This document shows positions 54,005-62,625 of a DNA stretch of 64,000 bases, in pieces; the stretch's first letter is position 1, and each line of letters begins with the position of its first letter. The stretch is from NCBI GenBank assembly GCA_024123915.1, contig CP099650.1, positions 3,658,001 through 3,722,000 of the forward strand, read 5' to 3'. This stretch comes from Oxalobacteraceae bacterium OTU3CAMAD1 (GTDB lineage Bacteria; Pseudomonadota; Gammaproteobacteria; Burkholderiales; Burkholderiaceae_D). Both the position numbers and the translations under genes were made by a program. The notes below the pieces were generated by a model that was not told where the DNA came from, made no database searches, and saw only the letters and a list, made by a program, of their open reading frames with translations.

Positions 54005-54859
54005 AATGCCCACCAGCTTGTCCGGGTTCCTCACCACCAGCACGGCGGCGATGCGGCCGTCCTCGATGACGAACGATTGGGCCGACTCTAGTTTACCTTC
54101 GACATAGCGCAGTAACCCGGGTTCACCGTTGACCCTGGCCTGACGGTAGGCGACGTTGCGCGGGTACTGGTGCTCCAGCGACCAGAACACGCCCGCCACC
54201 CGGCCGGCGCCGCGCAGGATGCGCAGGAACGATTTGATCTTGCCGCCGCCGTCGGACACCAGTTGCACGTCGTCGGCCATCATGGTCTTCATGGCGGCGC
54301 GGTCACCGGCCTGGGCTGCGGCCATGAAGCGTCCCAGCAGGGCGCGATGCGTGTCTTTTGGCACGTCGAAGCGGGGCGTTTGCTGCCGCACCCGCTCCTG
54401 GGCGCGGTGCACCATCTGCCGGCAGGCGGCTTCGCTCTTGCCCAGCATGTCGGCGATGTCTGCGTAGTCGTGGTCGAACACTTGCCGCATCAGGAAGGCG
54501 GCGCGCTCCTCGGGAGAGAGGCGTTCGAGCACCCACAAGAAAGCCATGGATACCTCACTGGCCATTTCGGCGCTGCTTTCGGGCGTGCGCTCGTCGAGCT
54601 CGACGATTGGCTCCGGCAGCCACCAGCCGACATATGTCTCTCGCTCGGCCTGGCGCGCGCGCAGGCGGTCGATGGCCAAGCGGGTGGTGAGGGTGACCAG
54701 CCAAGCCTCGGCGGACTGCACCGCCAGCTGGTCGCTGCCGTGCCAGCGCAGCCAGGCGTCCTGCACCACGTCCTCGGCATCGGCGCGCACGCCAAGCATG
54801 CGGTAGGCGATGGCGAACAGGCGGGGCCGGAGGGCGGTGAAGGCGGCGGAGTCGGTCAT
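53987..54859 (-). CDS. ECF41-family RNA polymerase sigma factor with SnoaL-like C-terminal domain
   Basis: A 290-residue sigma factor: sigma-2 (RPRLFAIAYRMLGVRADAED), sigma-4 (LSPEERAAFLMRQVFDHDY) and a SnoaL-like extension from about residue 180. The three ECF41 hallmarks are present: WLPEP in the linker, DGGGK and NPDKL in the extension. In ECF41 the extension controls activity, since no anti-sigma factor exists. An ECF41 promoter lies 33 bp upstream of the ATG at 54859, so the gene is probably autoregulated. A longer frame start at 54919 falls inside that promoter and is rejected. Confidence 0.93.
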   Translation of the reverse strand: MTDSAAFTALRPRLFAIAYRMLGVRADAEDVVQDAWLRWHGSDQLAVQSAEAWLVTLTTRLAIDRLRARQAERETYVGWWLPEPIVELDERTPESSAEMASEVSMAFLWVLERLSPEERAAFLMRQVFDHDYADIADMLGKSEAACRQMVHRAQERVRQQTPRFDVPKDTHRALLGRFMAAAQAGDRAAMKTMMADDVQLVSDGGGKIKSFLRILRGAGRVAGVFWSLEHQYPRNVAYRQARVNGEPGLLRYVEGKLESAQSFVIEDGRIAAVLVVRNPDKLVGIPQTTF

Positions 54860-54891
54860 GGTGTCGGCAAGTGGAGTGGTCTTCCCTGCTA

Positions 54892-54918
54892 GACGCGCGA
54901 ATCGCGCGTTTTGTGACA
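54892..54918 (-). promoter_or_regulatory. ECF41-type promoter of the sigma factor gene
   Basis: On the minus strand TGTCACA (54918-54912), a 16-bp spacer and CGTC (54895-54892) reproduce the promoter found before the AhpD-like gene. This implies positive autoregulation. Confidence 0.85.
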
Positions 54919-54997
54919 TCCTGTCGCAACTGTCGGCCGGGCCGACCGCTGATGTGGCGTGGCGCTCCCGTCCGGATTGGCCCGGGAGCGCCTTGTT

Positions 54998-56296
54998 TCA
55001 GTGATCCGTATGCAGATACGACGGCGTTTTGGGCAGGCGCATGCTGAACAGGAAGGCGATCACCATCATCACCGTGACATAAATAAAGAACCAGTTCTCG
55101 TGGCCCAGGTTCTTGAACGTGAGGCCGACGAATTCCGCCGAGCCGCCGAAGATGGCGTTGGCGATGGCATAGGAAAATCCGACGCCCAGGGCGCGCACTT
55201 CCGGCGGGAACATCTCGGCCTTCACCAGGCCGCCGATGGAGGTGTACAGGCTGATGATCGCCAGCGCCACCGTGATCAGCGCGAAGGCGATGTAGGGGCT
55301 GGTGTTGCCGCGCAGGATGGCCAGGATCGGGTAGGTCGCCAGCGCGCCCAGCGCGCCGAACAGCATCATCGAATGGCGGCGGCCGATGCGGTCGGCCAGC
55401 ATGCCGAACAGCGGTTGCATGCACATATACACGAACAGCGCGCCGGTCATGACCACGCTTGCCGTCTTGGCGGGCATGCCGGAGGTGTTGACCAGATACT
55501 TCTGCATGTAGGTGGTGAAGGTGTAGAAGATCAGCGAACCGCCGGCGGTGTAGCCGAGCACGGTGATGAAGGCGGCGCGGTGGTTCTTGAAGATGCCCGC
55601 CAGGGTGCCGGCATCCTTGTTCTTGCTGTCCTCCGGCTTGATGGTTTCGTGCAAGGTCCGGCGCAGCATCAGCGAGACGACGGCGGCGATGGCGCCGAGC
55701 ACGAACGGGATGCGCCAGCCCCAGGCCTTGAGTTCAGCCTCGGTGAGGAACTGCTCCAGCACCACCACGGTCAACACCGCCAGCAACTGGCCACCGATCA
55801 GGGTCACGTACTGGAACGAGGAGAAGAAGCCGCGCTGGCCGCGCAGCGCCACTTCGCTCATGTAGGTGGCGGTGGTGCCGTATTCGCCCCCCACGGACAG
55901 GCCCTGGAACATGCGGATGATCAGCAGCAGGATCGGCGCGGCGACGCCGATGGTGGCGTAGGTCGGCAGCACCGCGATCGCCAGCGAGCCGCCGCACATC
56001 ATCAGCACGGAGATGACCATCGACTTCTTGCGGCCAACGCGGTCGGCGATGCGGCCGAACATCCAGCCGCCGATCGGGCGCATCAGGAAGCCCACCGCGA
56101 AGACGGCGGCGGCCTTCAGGAATTCGGCGGTGGAGTTTCCGCTAGGGAAGAACTGGCTGGCGAAGTAGATCGACGCGAACGAGTAGACGTAGAAGTCGAA
56201 CCATTCGACCAGATTGCCGGATGATGCGCTGATGATGGCGAATACCCGCTTGCGTTTTTCTTCGGCGGTGTAGTGGGGTTGATCGGTGGTGGCCAT
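54998..56296 (-). CDS. kgtP: Alpha-ketoglutarate permease (MHS-family MFS transporter)
   Basis: A 432-residue major facilitator with 12 hydrophobic segments, the same length as E. coli KgtP. Diagnostic stretches are [49 protein letters not shown] and [14 protein letters not shown], followed by [12 protein letters not shown] and [20 protein letters not shown]. It imports alpha-ketoglutarate with protons at the inner membrane. AAGGAA precedes the ATG. It is downstream of nothing obvious on its strand and is likely a single-gene unit. Confidence 0.93.
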   Translation of the reverse strand: MATTDQPHYTAEEKRKRVFAIISASSGNLVEWFDFYVYSFASIYFASQFFPSGNSTAEFLKAAAVFAVGFLMRPIGGWMFGRIADRVGRKKSMVISVLMMCGGSLAIAVLPTYATIGVAAPILLLIIRMFQGLSVGGEYGTTATYMSEVALRGQRGFFSSFQYVTLIGGQLLAVLTVVVLEQFLTEAELKAWGWRIPFVLGAIAAVVSLMLRRTLHETIKPEDSKNKDAGTLAGIFKNHRAAFITVLGYTAGGSLIFYTFTTYMQKYLVNTSGMPAKTASVVMTGALFVYMCMQPLFGMLADRIGRRHSMMLFGALGALATYPILAILRGNTSPYIAFALITVALAIISLYTSIGGLVKAEMFPPEVRALGVGFSYAIANAIFGGSAEFVGLTFKNLGHENWFFIYVTVMMVIAFLFSMRLPKTPSYLHTDH

Positions 56297-56467
56297 GTGG
56301 GTTCCTTGCGAGCTGGTTGGATACTTTTCATCGCGGCGCGCTATGGATGGGGCCGCAATATGCGTTGCGATTGTAAAGTATCCAGGCTGAAACCGCCGCC
56401 GCGTTAGGATGTGGTTAACCCGTACGGCCAGCCCGCGTGGCCCGTCCGCGCGCCCAAGCCGGCGTCG

Positions 56468-57205
56468 CTAAGCGTCGCCGGCATCGCGTCGCCACAGGCA
56501 CAAAGTGGCGATGTGTGTGGCGTCGAGTATCCGGAAGTGGATCTCGCAGCGGACGCCCGGCCGCAAGCGGGGGGTGAGGTCTTCGCATACGCGGAAGCGC
56601 ATGCTTTGCGCGGACAAATCGATGTGTTCGAGCTCGATGGCGTCGAAGTTGAAGTAGCGTTGTACTTCGCCGTGCACCGCTTTGAAGAAGCTCTCCTTGG
56701 CGGAAAACACCAGGGTCAGGGGGACGTCGGGGCCGAGCGTATCTTCAAATCCGGCCAAGTAGCGCACTTCGCCGTCATTGGCCACGATGCCGCGCACCTC
56801 CTGCGCGCCTTGGCCGCCGAGGATGTTCTCGATATCGATGCCCACGCCTTGATACCCCATGGAGACTGGCAGCACCACGGCCGCCGCCATGTCGGCCGCG
56901 TGGGTGATGCTGCCGATGAGATCGGCCGGCCACAGCGGTTCGCGCATCCGGCCCGTGCCGATCTGGGGGATGTCCCGGCGCAGCGGCTCCATCGCCGATC
57001 TCGCGCACAGGCGGCCGTAGAAGAACTCCCGCTGTCGCTTGGGCACGGCGGCGGCGATGTGGGCGGGACAATCGATGCCGGCCGAACGGAAGTTGTCCGC
57101 GTCGATCGGCGCCGGCTGGAATCGGATGCAGGTCACGGGGAGCGTCGTCGCGCCGTCGACTGGCCAGTTCAGCAAATACACATGCTCTTGCAATATGACG
57201 CTCAT
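56468..57205 (-). CDS. 4'-phosphopantetheinyl transferase (EntD/Sfp superfamily)
   Basis: A 245-residue EntD-type enzyme. The family signature is complete: GSITHAADMAAAVVLP, GVGIDIENI (Mg-binding D and E) and FSAKESFFKAVHGEV (WxxKE-like KES motif). It transfers phosphopantetheine from CoA to carrier proteins of nonribosomal peptide, polyketide or fatty acid synthesis. No carrier-protein synthase gene is present in the window, so its substrate lies elsewhere in the genome. It is divergent from the first MipA/OmpV gene across 158 bp. Confidence 0.9.
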   Translation of the reverse strand: MSVILQEHVYLLNWPVDGATTLPVTCIRFQPAPIDADNFRSAGIDCPAHIAAAVPKRQREFFYGRLCARSAMEPLRRDIPQIGTGRMREPLWPADLIGSITHAADMAAAVVLPVSMGYQGVGIDIENILGGQGAQEVRGIVANDGEVRYLAGFEDTLGPDVPLTLVFSAKESFFKAVHGEVQRYFNFDAIELEHIDLSAQSMRFRVCEDLTPRLRPGVRCEIHFRILDATHIATLCLWRRDAGDA

Positions 57206-57363
57206 TAAAATTAACCTTGTGCGGTCGGTGCCGCAATCTTACCGGATTACCGGAGGACAGGCACTGCCGGTGGAGGGAAGGGCATGGTATCGTGTTCGTT
57301 TTTACCTCACCGCAGAATGTCGAAGGAAGCTTCCATGTATCGAAACCCTCTCGGAGTACAACC

Positions 57364-58218
57364 ATGACGCTGCGCCTTCGGACGAGTGTCGCGCAGGCGG
57401 CGCTGTCCATGCTGGCGCTGACGGCGCCGGCGGCGGCCCAGCAACTGGCGCCGACCCCGGACCCGGACCTGCCGTTGTGGGAGGTTGGTCTCTTCGGCGG
57501 CGCCGCGTCCACGCCGGCCTATCCCGGCTCCGAAGACCGTTCCACCCGCGCGCTGGTGCTGCCGATGGTGATCTATCGCGGCAAGGTGCTGCGTGCCGAC
57601 CGTTCCGGGATCGGCGCGCGCCTGATCAACACCGAGCGGGTTGAGCTTGACCTTGGTTTCGCGCTGTCGCTGCCGGCCCGCTCCGACGACGTCGCCGCCC
57701 GCGCCGGCATGCCGGATCTGCGTTCGCTGCTGGAATTCGGCCCGCGCCTGAAGGTGCTGCTGGCCGAGCCCACGGCGACCAGCCGCGTGCGTCTCGAGCT
57801 GCCGCTGCGGGTGCCGATCGAGCTCAAAAGCGGTTTTAAGCGCCAGGGCCTGGTGTTTGAACCGCGCGTGGTGTTCGAGGCCGGCGACGGAACCGGCAAG
57901 TGGCAGGCCGACGCCAATGTCGGCGCGGTGTTCGGCAACGCCCGCCTGCATCAGTATTTCTATGGGGTCGAGCCGCAGTACGCGACGGCGACCCGTCCGG
58001 CATACGAAGCGTCGGGCGGCTTGCTGATGACCCGGCTGGGCGTGAGCCTGTCGCGCCGGTTGTCGCCGGACTGGCGCGTGTTCGGTTTCACGCGCTACGA
58101 CAATTACAGCCACGCGAGCAACCGCGAGAGCCCGCTGTTCCTGCGCAATAGCGGCCTGTCGGTCGGCGCCGGCTTCACATGGACGATACATCGCTCGGCG
58201 GCGCGGGCGTGGGAATAA
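57364..58218 (+). CDS. MipA/OmpV-family outer-membrane protein (first copy)
   Basis: A 284-residue outer-membrane protein of the MipA/OmpV family: signal peptide (LSMLALTAPAAAQQ), then WEVGLFGGAASTPAYPGS, ADRSGIGARLINTERVELDLGF and the terminal VGAGFTWTI typical of the small barrel. MipA binds the murein-synthesis complex in E. coli, but many members are stress-induced porin-like proteins. The ATG at 57364 keeps the signal peptide; upstream in-frame starts do not. It starts a same-strand group with the FAH-like gene, a second MipA/OmpV gene and a two-component system. Confidence 0.87.
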   Translation: MTLRLRTSVAQAALSMLALTAPAAAQQLAPTPDPDLPLWEVGLFGGAASTPAYPGSEDRSTRALVLPMVIYRGKVLRADRSGIGARLINTERVELDLGFALSLPARSDDVAARAGMPDLRSLLEFGPRLKVLLAEPTATSRVRLELPLRVPIELKSGFKRQGLVFEPRVVFEAGDGTGKWQADANVGAVFGNARLHQYFYGVEPQYATATRPAYEASGGLLMTRLGVSLSRRLSPDWRVFGFTRYDNYSHASNRESPLFLRNSGLSVGAGFTWTIHRSAARAWE

Positions 58219-58316
58219 GCGTGGCCGGAGCCTGACTCCGGGGTGGGTTGGGGCGACGACATTTGGGCGACATGGTCTCGCTACGATGGCGTCTCCCTCA
58301 ACCACCAAAGCAAACC

Positions 58317-59498
58317 ATGTTCCGTAAACGAACCGCATTCCCGGCCGCATGCGCCGTGCTGACCGCGCTGCTGGCGTCGACCGCAGTCCAGGCCCAAACG
58401 GCCCAGCCTTCCCAACCTCGCGCGGCCGCCAAGCCGGCCCCCGGCCTGGCGCCAACGGACAAGGCGCACACATTCGCCCAGGTGCGCCATGGCGACAAGA
58501 CCAGCACCTTGCTGGTGACCGCGCTCGCCGGCGGCACCGTCTCCGCGATCGACCTGAGCGAAATATCCAAACTCCACAGTCCCGACGCTTTCGATGTCAT
58601 CGGCCGTTTCGACGACGCCGCGCTGGCCGGCCTGGCCGGGCAGTCGCGGCGCGTCCGAACCTATGCCGTCGGCCGCTTGATCGGCGTCGGGCCGCGCGGC
58701 GTGGCGCACATCGCTGCGGGCACCAACTATCCAGCGCACGGCGAGGAAGTCGGACATGAGGAAGCCTTCCTGTTCCCCAAAATATCGGCCGCCACCGGGC
58801 CGCGCTCGACGATCGTGGCCGACGCCGGCGGCCTGCTGGACTACGAGGTCGAGGTATGCGCCCGTTTCGACCGCGAGCTGCGCTCCGTGGCCGATTTCGA
58901 CGCGGCGCGCAAAGGCTTGTTCCTGTGCGGGGATTTCAGCGACCGCGCGACCCTGGTCAAAAAAATCAACTTGCGGAATGTGGGGTCGGGCGATGGCTTT
59001 CCGGACGCTAAAAGCGGACCTGATCGTTTCCCCGTCGGCGCCTTGCTGGTGGTTCCGCGCGACTGGAAGTCGTTCCTGAAGGACGTCGACATCGCCACCT
59101 ACGTCAACGGCGAGCGCCGGCAGTACGCGCAAGCCGGCGACATGCTCAAAGACCTGCGCGCCATCGTGGGCGAGACCCTGGACGGCGCGCAAACCCGCAC
59201 ATGGTTGTTCAAGGACGGTCGTATCGCCATGGTTGGCCGGGCCGCGATCGACACCGGCAGCGCGGTGCTGACCGGCACGGGCGACGGCGTCGTATTCAAG
59301 AAGCCCGACGCGGCCGTCATGAAAAGCGTGATGCAGGCAAAGGGACGTCCCGAGCAGCTGGCGGCGCTGGACCGTTACGTGAATGACGAGGTCAAGAAAC
59401 GGATCTACCTGCAACCCGGGGACAAGGTGGTCTACGGCAGCAATTATCTCGGGACGATCGACACCAAGGTGGTCGCGGCCGCAGCGGGAGGCCGGTGA
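58317..59498 (+). CDS. Exported fumarylacetoacetate hydrolase (FAH) family protein
   Basis: A 393-residue protein with a Sec signal peptide (FPAACAVLTALLASTAVQAQ), unusual since FAH-fold enzymes are normally cytoplasmic. The FAH core is recognisable: GVAHIAAGTNYPAHGEEVGH, FLFPKISAATGPRSTIV, and the metal ligands in DYEVEV and LFLCGDFSDR. FAH-family enzymes cleave carbon-carbon bonds or decarboxylate keto acids with a divalent metal. Here it would act in the periplasm. It lies between two MipA/OmpV genes. The ATG at 58317 is chosen because it starts the signal peptide. Confidence 0.75.
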   Translation: MFRKRTAFPAACAVLTALLASTAVQAQTAQPSQPRAAAKPAPGLAPTDKAHTFAQVRHGDKTSTLLVTALAGGTVSAIDLSEISKLHSPDAFDVIGRFDDAALAGLAGQSRRVRTYAVGRLIGVGPRGVAHIAAGTNYPAHGEEVGHEEAFLFPKISAATGPRSTIVADAGGLLDYEVEVCARFDRELRSVADFDAARKGLFLCGDFSDRATLVKKINLRNVGSGDGFPDAKSGPDRFPVGALLVVPRDWKSFLKDVDIATYVNGERRQYAQAGDMLKDLRAIVGETLDGAQTRTWLFKDGRIAMVGRAAIDTGSAVLTGTGDGVVFKKPDAAVMKSVMQAKGRPEQLAALDRYVNDEVKKRIYLQPGDKVVYGSNYLGTIDTKVVAAAAGGR

Positions 59499-59541
59499 GA
59501 ACGACATTTCAACGACATGCCCGCCGTAATATTCATCGTAA

Positions 59542-59561
59542 GGGCGGCGCTGGTGCCGCCC
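59542..59561. terminator. Hairpin between FAH-like and second MipA/OmpV genes
   Basis: A 7-bp GC stem (GGGCGGC/GCCGCCC) with a 6-base loop lies 43 bp after the FAH-like stop and 20 bp before the next ATG. No U-tract; it may attenuate rather than end transcription. Confidence 0.35.
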
Positions 59562-59581
59562 ATAACCTGCCAGGTACTTTC

Positions 59582-60394
59582 ATGAAACCTTCTTTATTGT
59601 TGTTTGCCGTCCTCTGCGCCGCATCCACCGTCGCGACCGCCCAAAACGCGGGCGCTGCCGGACAGTCATCCCAGTCATCCAACCCGCAGGCGCCGCGCTG
59701 GGGCCTCGGCGTCGGCGCGGCGGTATCGGACAGCGTCTACGCCGGCGAGGGCACCCGCGTGACGCCGTTTCCGCTGGTCTCCTACGAGGGCGAGCGCTTC
59801 TTTTGGCGTGGCATCTCCGGCGGCGCCCACCTGCTGCGCAGCGGCCCCTTCACGCTCGACGCGACGCTATCGGCCCGCTTCGACGGGATAGACAAGGACG
59901 ACTTCGGGCGCGCGGAGCTGGCCGCGCGCGGCATCGACCGCTCGCTGCTGGCGGACCGCGACGACGGGGTCGATCTCGGCCTGGCGGGCGGCTGGCGCGG
60001 CGCGGCGGGGCAGTTGGAACTCGGCGTCAAGGGTGACATCACCAGCGCCAGCAAAGGTTACGAGGCCAGCCTGAAGTATGGCTATCCGATGCAGTGGGGG
60101 CGGACCAGGATCACACCCAACGTCGGCGTGTCTCACCTGTCGAAGAAGTTGGCGAACTACTATTACGGCACGCTGCCGGAGGAAGTGGAGCGCGGCGTAG
60201 TCGATTACCGCCCCGGCAGCGCCACCGTTGGGCGCATCGGCATCGACATGGTACGGCCGTTCGCCGAACGCTGGGTCTTCATCGGCAACGTATCGTATAA
60301 GCGCCTGCCCGGCAAACTGGCCGACAGCCCGTTGGTCGAGAAGGACACCGACGGCGTGGTGTCGGCCTTTATCGGCGTCTCGCGCGGCTTCTGA
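59582..60394 (+). CDS. MipA/OmpV-family outer-membrane protein (second copy)
   Basis: A 270-residue MipA/OmpV protein with a signal peptide (SLLLFAVLCAASTVATAQ), then WGLGVGAAVSDSVYAGEGTRV, the family-typical PLVSYEGERFFWRG and the terminal SAFIGVSRGF. It differs clearly from the copy at 57364, so this is not a recent duplication. The ATG at 59582 directly starts the signal peptide. It precedes the response regulator gene, suggesting that the two-component system controls it or senses its state, as seen for other MipA/OmpV genes. Confidence 0.85.
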   Translation: MKPSLLLFAVLCAASTVATAQNAGAAGQSSQSSNPQAPRWGLGVGAAVSDSVYAGEGTRVTPFPLVSYEGERFFWRGISGGAHLLRSGPFTLDATLSARFDGIDKDDFGRAELAARGIDRSLLADRDDGVDLGLAGGWRGAAGQLELGVKGDITSASKGYEASLKYGYPMQWGRTRITPNVGVSHLSKKLANYYYGTLPEEVERGVVDYRPGSATVGRIGIDMVRPFAERWVFIGNVSYKRLPGKLADSPLVEKDTDGVVSAFIGVSRGF

Positions 60395-60434
60395 TCGCCC
60401 GCCGCGACCGCTGACTGTAGAATGAAAGGCGGCG

Positions 60435-60458
60435 CCGGCCCGGTGGCAGCCGGGCCGG
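60435..60458. terminator. Strong hairpin between MipA/OmpV and response regulator genes
   Basis: A 9-bp perfect stem (CCGGCCCGG/CCGGGCCGG) with a 6-base loop lies 41 bp after the MipA/OmpV stop. It ends 4 bases before a GTG and 19 bases before the preferred ATG of the response regulator gene, so it could terminate upstream transcription or limit translation. Confidence 0.5.
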
Positions 60459-60477
60459 TTCCGTGAAAAAGAAGATT

Positions 60478-61176
60478 ATGATCGATCAGAAACTGAGCGT
60501 GCTTATCATCGAGGACAACGCCTCGCTGGCGGCGAACATCTACGAGTACCTGGAGGCCTGCGGCCACACGGCCGATGCCGCGCCGGACGGCGAGTCGGGG
60601 CTGGGCCTGCTGGCGCTGCACCGCTACGACGCGGTGGTGTTGGACTGGATGATGCCGCGCCTCGACGGCATGGCCATGCTGAAGCGCCTGCGCACCGGAT
60701 TGAAGTCGCGGGTGCCGGTCATCGTCATCACGGCCAAGGACCAGCTGGAAAACAAGCTCCAGGGATTCATGACCGGAGCGGACGATTACGTGGTCAAGCC
60801 CGTGGCGTTGGCCGAACTCGAAATACGGCTGCGGGTGCTCGTGCAGCGCACCCGCCTGGCGCAGGAGGAGACGAAAGTGCTGGAAGTGGCCGACCTGCGC
60901 TTCGACCTCGGTACGCTGGCGGTGACGCGGGCGGGCAAGCCGTTGGCGATGACGCCGGTGCGGCGCCAGTTGCTGGAATACCTGATGCGCAAGTCGCCCA
61001 ACCTGGTGCGCCGCGAGGAACTCGAGCAGGTGATCTGGAACGACCGCGTCCCGGACAGCGACGTGCTGCGCTCCCACATGCACATGCTGCGCAAGGCGGT
61101 CGATGGCGACGCCGTGCAAAAGCTCATCAAAACCGTCGCGGGCACCGGCTATCGCCTCTGCATGTCCGATGACTGA
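60478..61176 (+). CDS. OmpR/PhoB-family response regulator
   Basis: A 232-residue regulator. The receiver domain has the acidic pocket IIEDN, the phosphoacceptor aspartate in VVLDWMMP and the lysine in DDYVVKPV. The C-terminal winged helix (about 135-228) carries TPVRRQLLEYLMRKSPNLVRR and RSHMHMLRKAV. The ATG at 60478 has AAGAAG upstream; a GTG at 60463 lies almost on top of a strong hairpin and is less likely. It overlaps the histidine kinase gene by 8 bp. The partner kinase and adjacent MipA/OmpV genes suggest control of envelope or stress functions. Confidence 0.93.
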   Translation: MIDQKLSVLIIEDNASLAANIYEYLEACGHTADAAPDGESGLGLLALHRYDAVVLDWMMPRLDGMAMLKRLRTGLKSRVPVIVITAKDQLENKLQGFMTGADDYVVKPVALAELEIRLRVLVQRTRLAQEETKVLEVADLRFDLGTLAVTRAGKPLAMTPVRRQLLEYLMRKSPNLVRREELEQVIWNDRVPDSDVLRSHMHMLRKAVDGDAVQKLIKTVAGTGYRLCMSDD

Positions 61177-62506
61177 GCCCGATGTCAGGCGGACGCGCAG
61201 CCTGCCGTATAAAATCAGCGCGCTGTTCATCCTGTTCGGCATCGTCCTGGCGCTGGCGCTGACCATCCAGGGTAATCTGAGCCAGCGCCTGATCGTCCAT
61301 CCGATCTGGAGGGAGCTGCTGGAGGCGGGCACGGCGCGATACCTGGCCGATACGGCGCCGGCGTCCGCGCCGAGCCAGGCCCTGCCTGCCAACGGCCGCG
61401 TGCGCGGTTGGCGGATACGGGCCGGGGAGGCGCCGCCCGGCATGCCGGCGTACTTCGCCACGCTCGCCCCCGGTTTTTACGACGAGTCCCGCACCGACGA
61501 CTTCGACAGCGACAAGAGCTACGCGGTGCTGGTGACGCCGGTGGGCGCCGAGCGCGTGGTGATGGCGGTCGATATCAGCGATCTCGAGGATTTGCAAAAC
61601 AGGGGTTCGGTGATCAGCCTGCTGATCGCGGCGTTGAGCGCGCTGATGATAGGCGGCTCGATCGTATGGCTGTACCGCTGCATGCAAGGGCCGATGCAGT
61701 CGCTGGCCCAGCGGATGGACGGACTTGATCCGGAACAACCCGGCCAGCGCCTGCCGACGGCGTTCGCGTTGAGCGAGTTGAACGATATCGCCGTCATCGT
61801 CAACCGCCATCTGGACCGCGTCGAGCGGTTCATCGAACGCGAGCGCAGCCTGCTCGACCAGGCCAGCCACGAATTCCGCACGCCGATCGCCGTCATCGCC
61901 GGCGCGGTTGACGTGCTGAAGCTGCATGACCTGCCGCCGGCGGCCAAGGCGCCGCTCGACCGCATCCAGGCCACGACCGAGGACTTGACGCAGATTATGG
62001 CGGCGTTGCTATTCCTGTCGCGCGAGCCGAACGGCGCGGCGCTGTCCGAAACGACCCGGCTCGACCGCCTGGTCGCCGCGCTGGTGGACGACCATGCCCA
62101 TCTGGTGGCGCGCAAGAGCGCGCGTTTCGTGGTGGAGGTGTTGCAGCCCTTGTCGTTGAACTGTCCCGAAGCGATCGCCCGCATCGTGGTCGGCAATCTG
62201 TTGCGCAACGCGGCGGAGAACACCTACGACGGCGCTATCGCCGTGCGGCTGGCCGATGGGCGCCTGAGCATACACGACAGCGGCGCCGGCTTCGACACCG
62301 TCGCGGCCGCGCGCCGCTACACCCAGGGCTTGCGCGAGTCGACCAAGCATGGCGGCGGGCAGGGGCTGGGGTTGTTCCTGATCCGCCGCGTGTGCGAGCG
62401 GTTCGGATGGCGCTTGCACATCAGTTCGGACCCGGCGCGCGGCACCTTGGCCGAGATGGATTTTTCCGCCGTGGACGCGGCCCAGCCGCCCGGGCCCAAG
62501 CGCTGA
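61169..62506 (+). CDS. Sensor histidine kinase
   Basis: A 445-residue membrane kinase. Two transmembrane segments (about 16-34 and 150-170) flank a periplasmic sensor of about 115 residues with no family assignment. A HAMP-like linker follows, then the dimerisation/phosphoacceptor motif LLDQASHEFRTPIAVI (the H) and the ATPase domain with N-box NLLRNAAENTYDG, G1 HDSGAGF and G2 GGGQGLGLFLIRR. It phosphorylates the response regulator encoded just upstream, with which it overlaps by 8 bp. The ATG at 61169 is used because a start further upstream lies deep inside the regulator gene. Confidence 0.92.
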   Translation: MTEPDVRRTRSLPYKISALFILFGIVLALALTIQGNLSQRLIVHPIWRELLEAGTARYLADTAPASAPSQALPANGRVRGWRIRAGEAPPGMPAYFATLAPGFYDESRTDDFDSDKSYAVLVTPVGAERVVMAVDISDLEDLQNRGSVISLLIAALSALMIGGSIVWLYRCMQGPMQSLAQRMDGLDPEQPGQRLPTAFALSELNDIAVIVNRHLDRVERFIERERSLLDQASHEFRTPIAVIAGAVDVLKLHDLPPAAKAPLDRIQATTEDLTQIMAALLFLSREPNGAALSETTRLDRLVAALVDDHAHLVARKSARFVVEVLQPLSLNCPEAIARIVVGNLLRNAAENTYDGAIAVRLADGRLSIHDSGAGFDTVAAARRYTQGLRESTKHGGGQGLGLFLIRRVCERFGWRLHISSDPARGTLAEMDFSAVDAAQPPGPKR

Positions 62507-62625
62507 CGCGACGTCGTCGCGTTGGCCTGGTCCGGTGGCCGGTTTGTTGTTCTGCGTCAACTATCCGGTTTAATTGCCCCGCTACAATAATGTCTCCACC
62601 ATGTATCGCGGCCGGAGGCAAATGT

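Noticed and set aside
54860..54919. A start codon at 54919 for the ECF41 sigma factor
   Set aside because: It lies within the -35 element of the ECF41 promoter, so the transcript would begin downstream of it.
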